A DNA stretch of 5,620 nucleotides, taken from NCBI GenBank assembly GCA_025935275.1, contig JAICVP010000141.1, forward strand, positions 1-5,620, in the 5' to 3' direction. This DNA is from Thermoleophilia bacterium (GTDB lineage Bacteria > Actinomycetota > Thermoleophilia > Gaiellales > Gaiellaceae). Positions 5,539-5,620 of this stretch are shown piece by piece. The position numbers were made by a program, and so were the translations under genes. Numbering within the stretch: position 1 is the stretch's first letter; each line of letters starts with the position of its first letter. The notes below the pieces were generated by a model. It saw only the letters and a list, made by a program, of their open reading frames with translations. It searched no databases and was not told the origin of the DNA.

Positions 5539-5620
5539 TTGCTCGTCGACGTCCTCGTCGTGCTCTGGGTCGCTCTCTTCGCGCTCCAGGGCGCGTATCG
5601 CGGGCTCGTAGCGCAGGCGC
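5539..5620 (+). CDS. CvpA-like membrane protein, N-terminal fragment (cut by window edge)
   Basis: The window ends 27 codons into an open frame reading MLVDVLVVLWVALFALQGAY then RGLVAQA. The pattern of an early aspartate (residue 4), a 13 to 15 residue hydrophobic helix and then a G-x-x-RG-L turn is typical of the CvpA (colicin V production) family's first transmembrane segment. In E. coli, CvpA is an inner-membrane protein needed for colicin V production, but its general role is unclear. TTG at 5539 is chosen because GGTGAGG (5527-5533) lies 5 bases before it; GTG at 5536, in the same frame, would leave only 2 bases. It begins 24 bases after leuS and is probably cotranscribed. The family call rests on a short N-terminus only; another small multi-span membrane protein is possible. 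Confidence 0.6.
   Translation, partial: MLVDVLVVLWVALFALQGAYRGLVAQA

Noticed and set aside
5525..5620. ATG at 5525 opening a different plus-strand frame after leuS
   Set aside because: That frame yields a Ser/Cys-rich composition with no family resemblance, while the frame starting at 5536/5539 gives a coherent CvpA-like membrane helix with a better placed Shine-Dalgarno.

Overview
The window is high-GC bacterial chromosome (well over 60% G+C by eye), densely packed, with several non-ATG starts (GTG, TTG). It looks like a chromosomal housekeeping neighbourhood with no mobile elements, CRISPR arrays, tRNAs or rRNAs. The codon use, the DUF1385/YqhQ variant and the short LeuRS type suggest a high-GC Gram-positive lineage, perhaps Actinobacteriota of the Thermoleophilia kind. 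That placement is inference and was not tested.

The left part, all on the minus strand and read right to left, holds three genes. First is a calcineurin-like metallophosphoesterase (1730 to 936). Next is a 25-residue single-span membrane microprotein (939 to 862) whose TTG start overlaps the phosphoesterase stop as TTGA and whose full Shine-Dalgarno lies inside the phosphoesterase C-terminal codons. After a 69-base gap with two small hairpins comes a DUF1385/YqhQ-family membrane protein (792 to 16). The order suggests one transcription unit, or at least translational coupling of the first two genes.

The middle part holds a plus-strand nucleotidyltransferase-fold gene (1755 to 2333) wedged between minus-strand genes. 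Its start is 24 bases from the start of the divergent phosphoesterase, and its end overlaps by 70 bases the tail of a convergent PlsC-type lysophosphatidate acyltransferase (3031 to 2264). The 24-base divergent gap carries a perfect 7-bp inverted repeat around the nucleotidyltransferase ribosome binding site.

The right part is a complete leucyl-tRNA synthetase gene, leuS (3067 to 5514, plus strand), divergent from plsC across only 35 bases. It is followed after a short hairpin by the first 27 or so codons of a CvpA-like membrane protein, cut by the window edge.

The genes do not form one pathway. Several products are membrane-associated (YqhQ, microprotein, PlsC, CvpA-like) and sit next to translation and general metabolic genes. 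The best candidate for something undescribed is the translationally coupled membrane microprotein between the phosphoesterase and the YqhQ-family gene.
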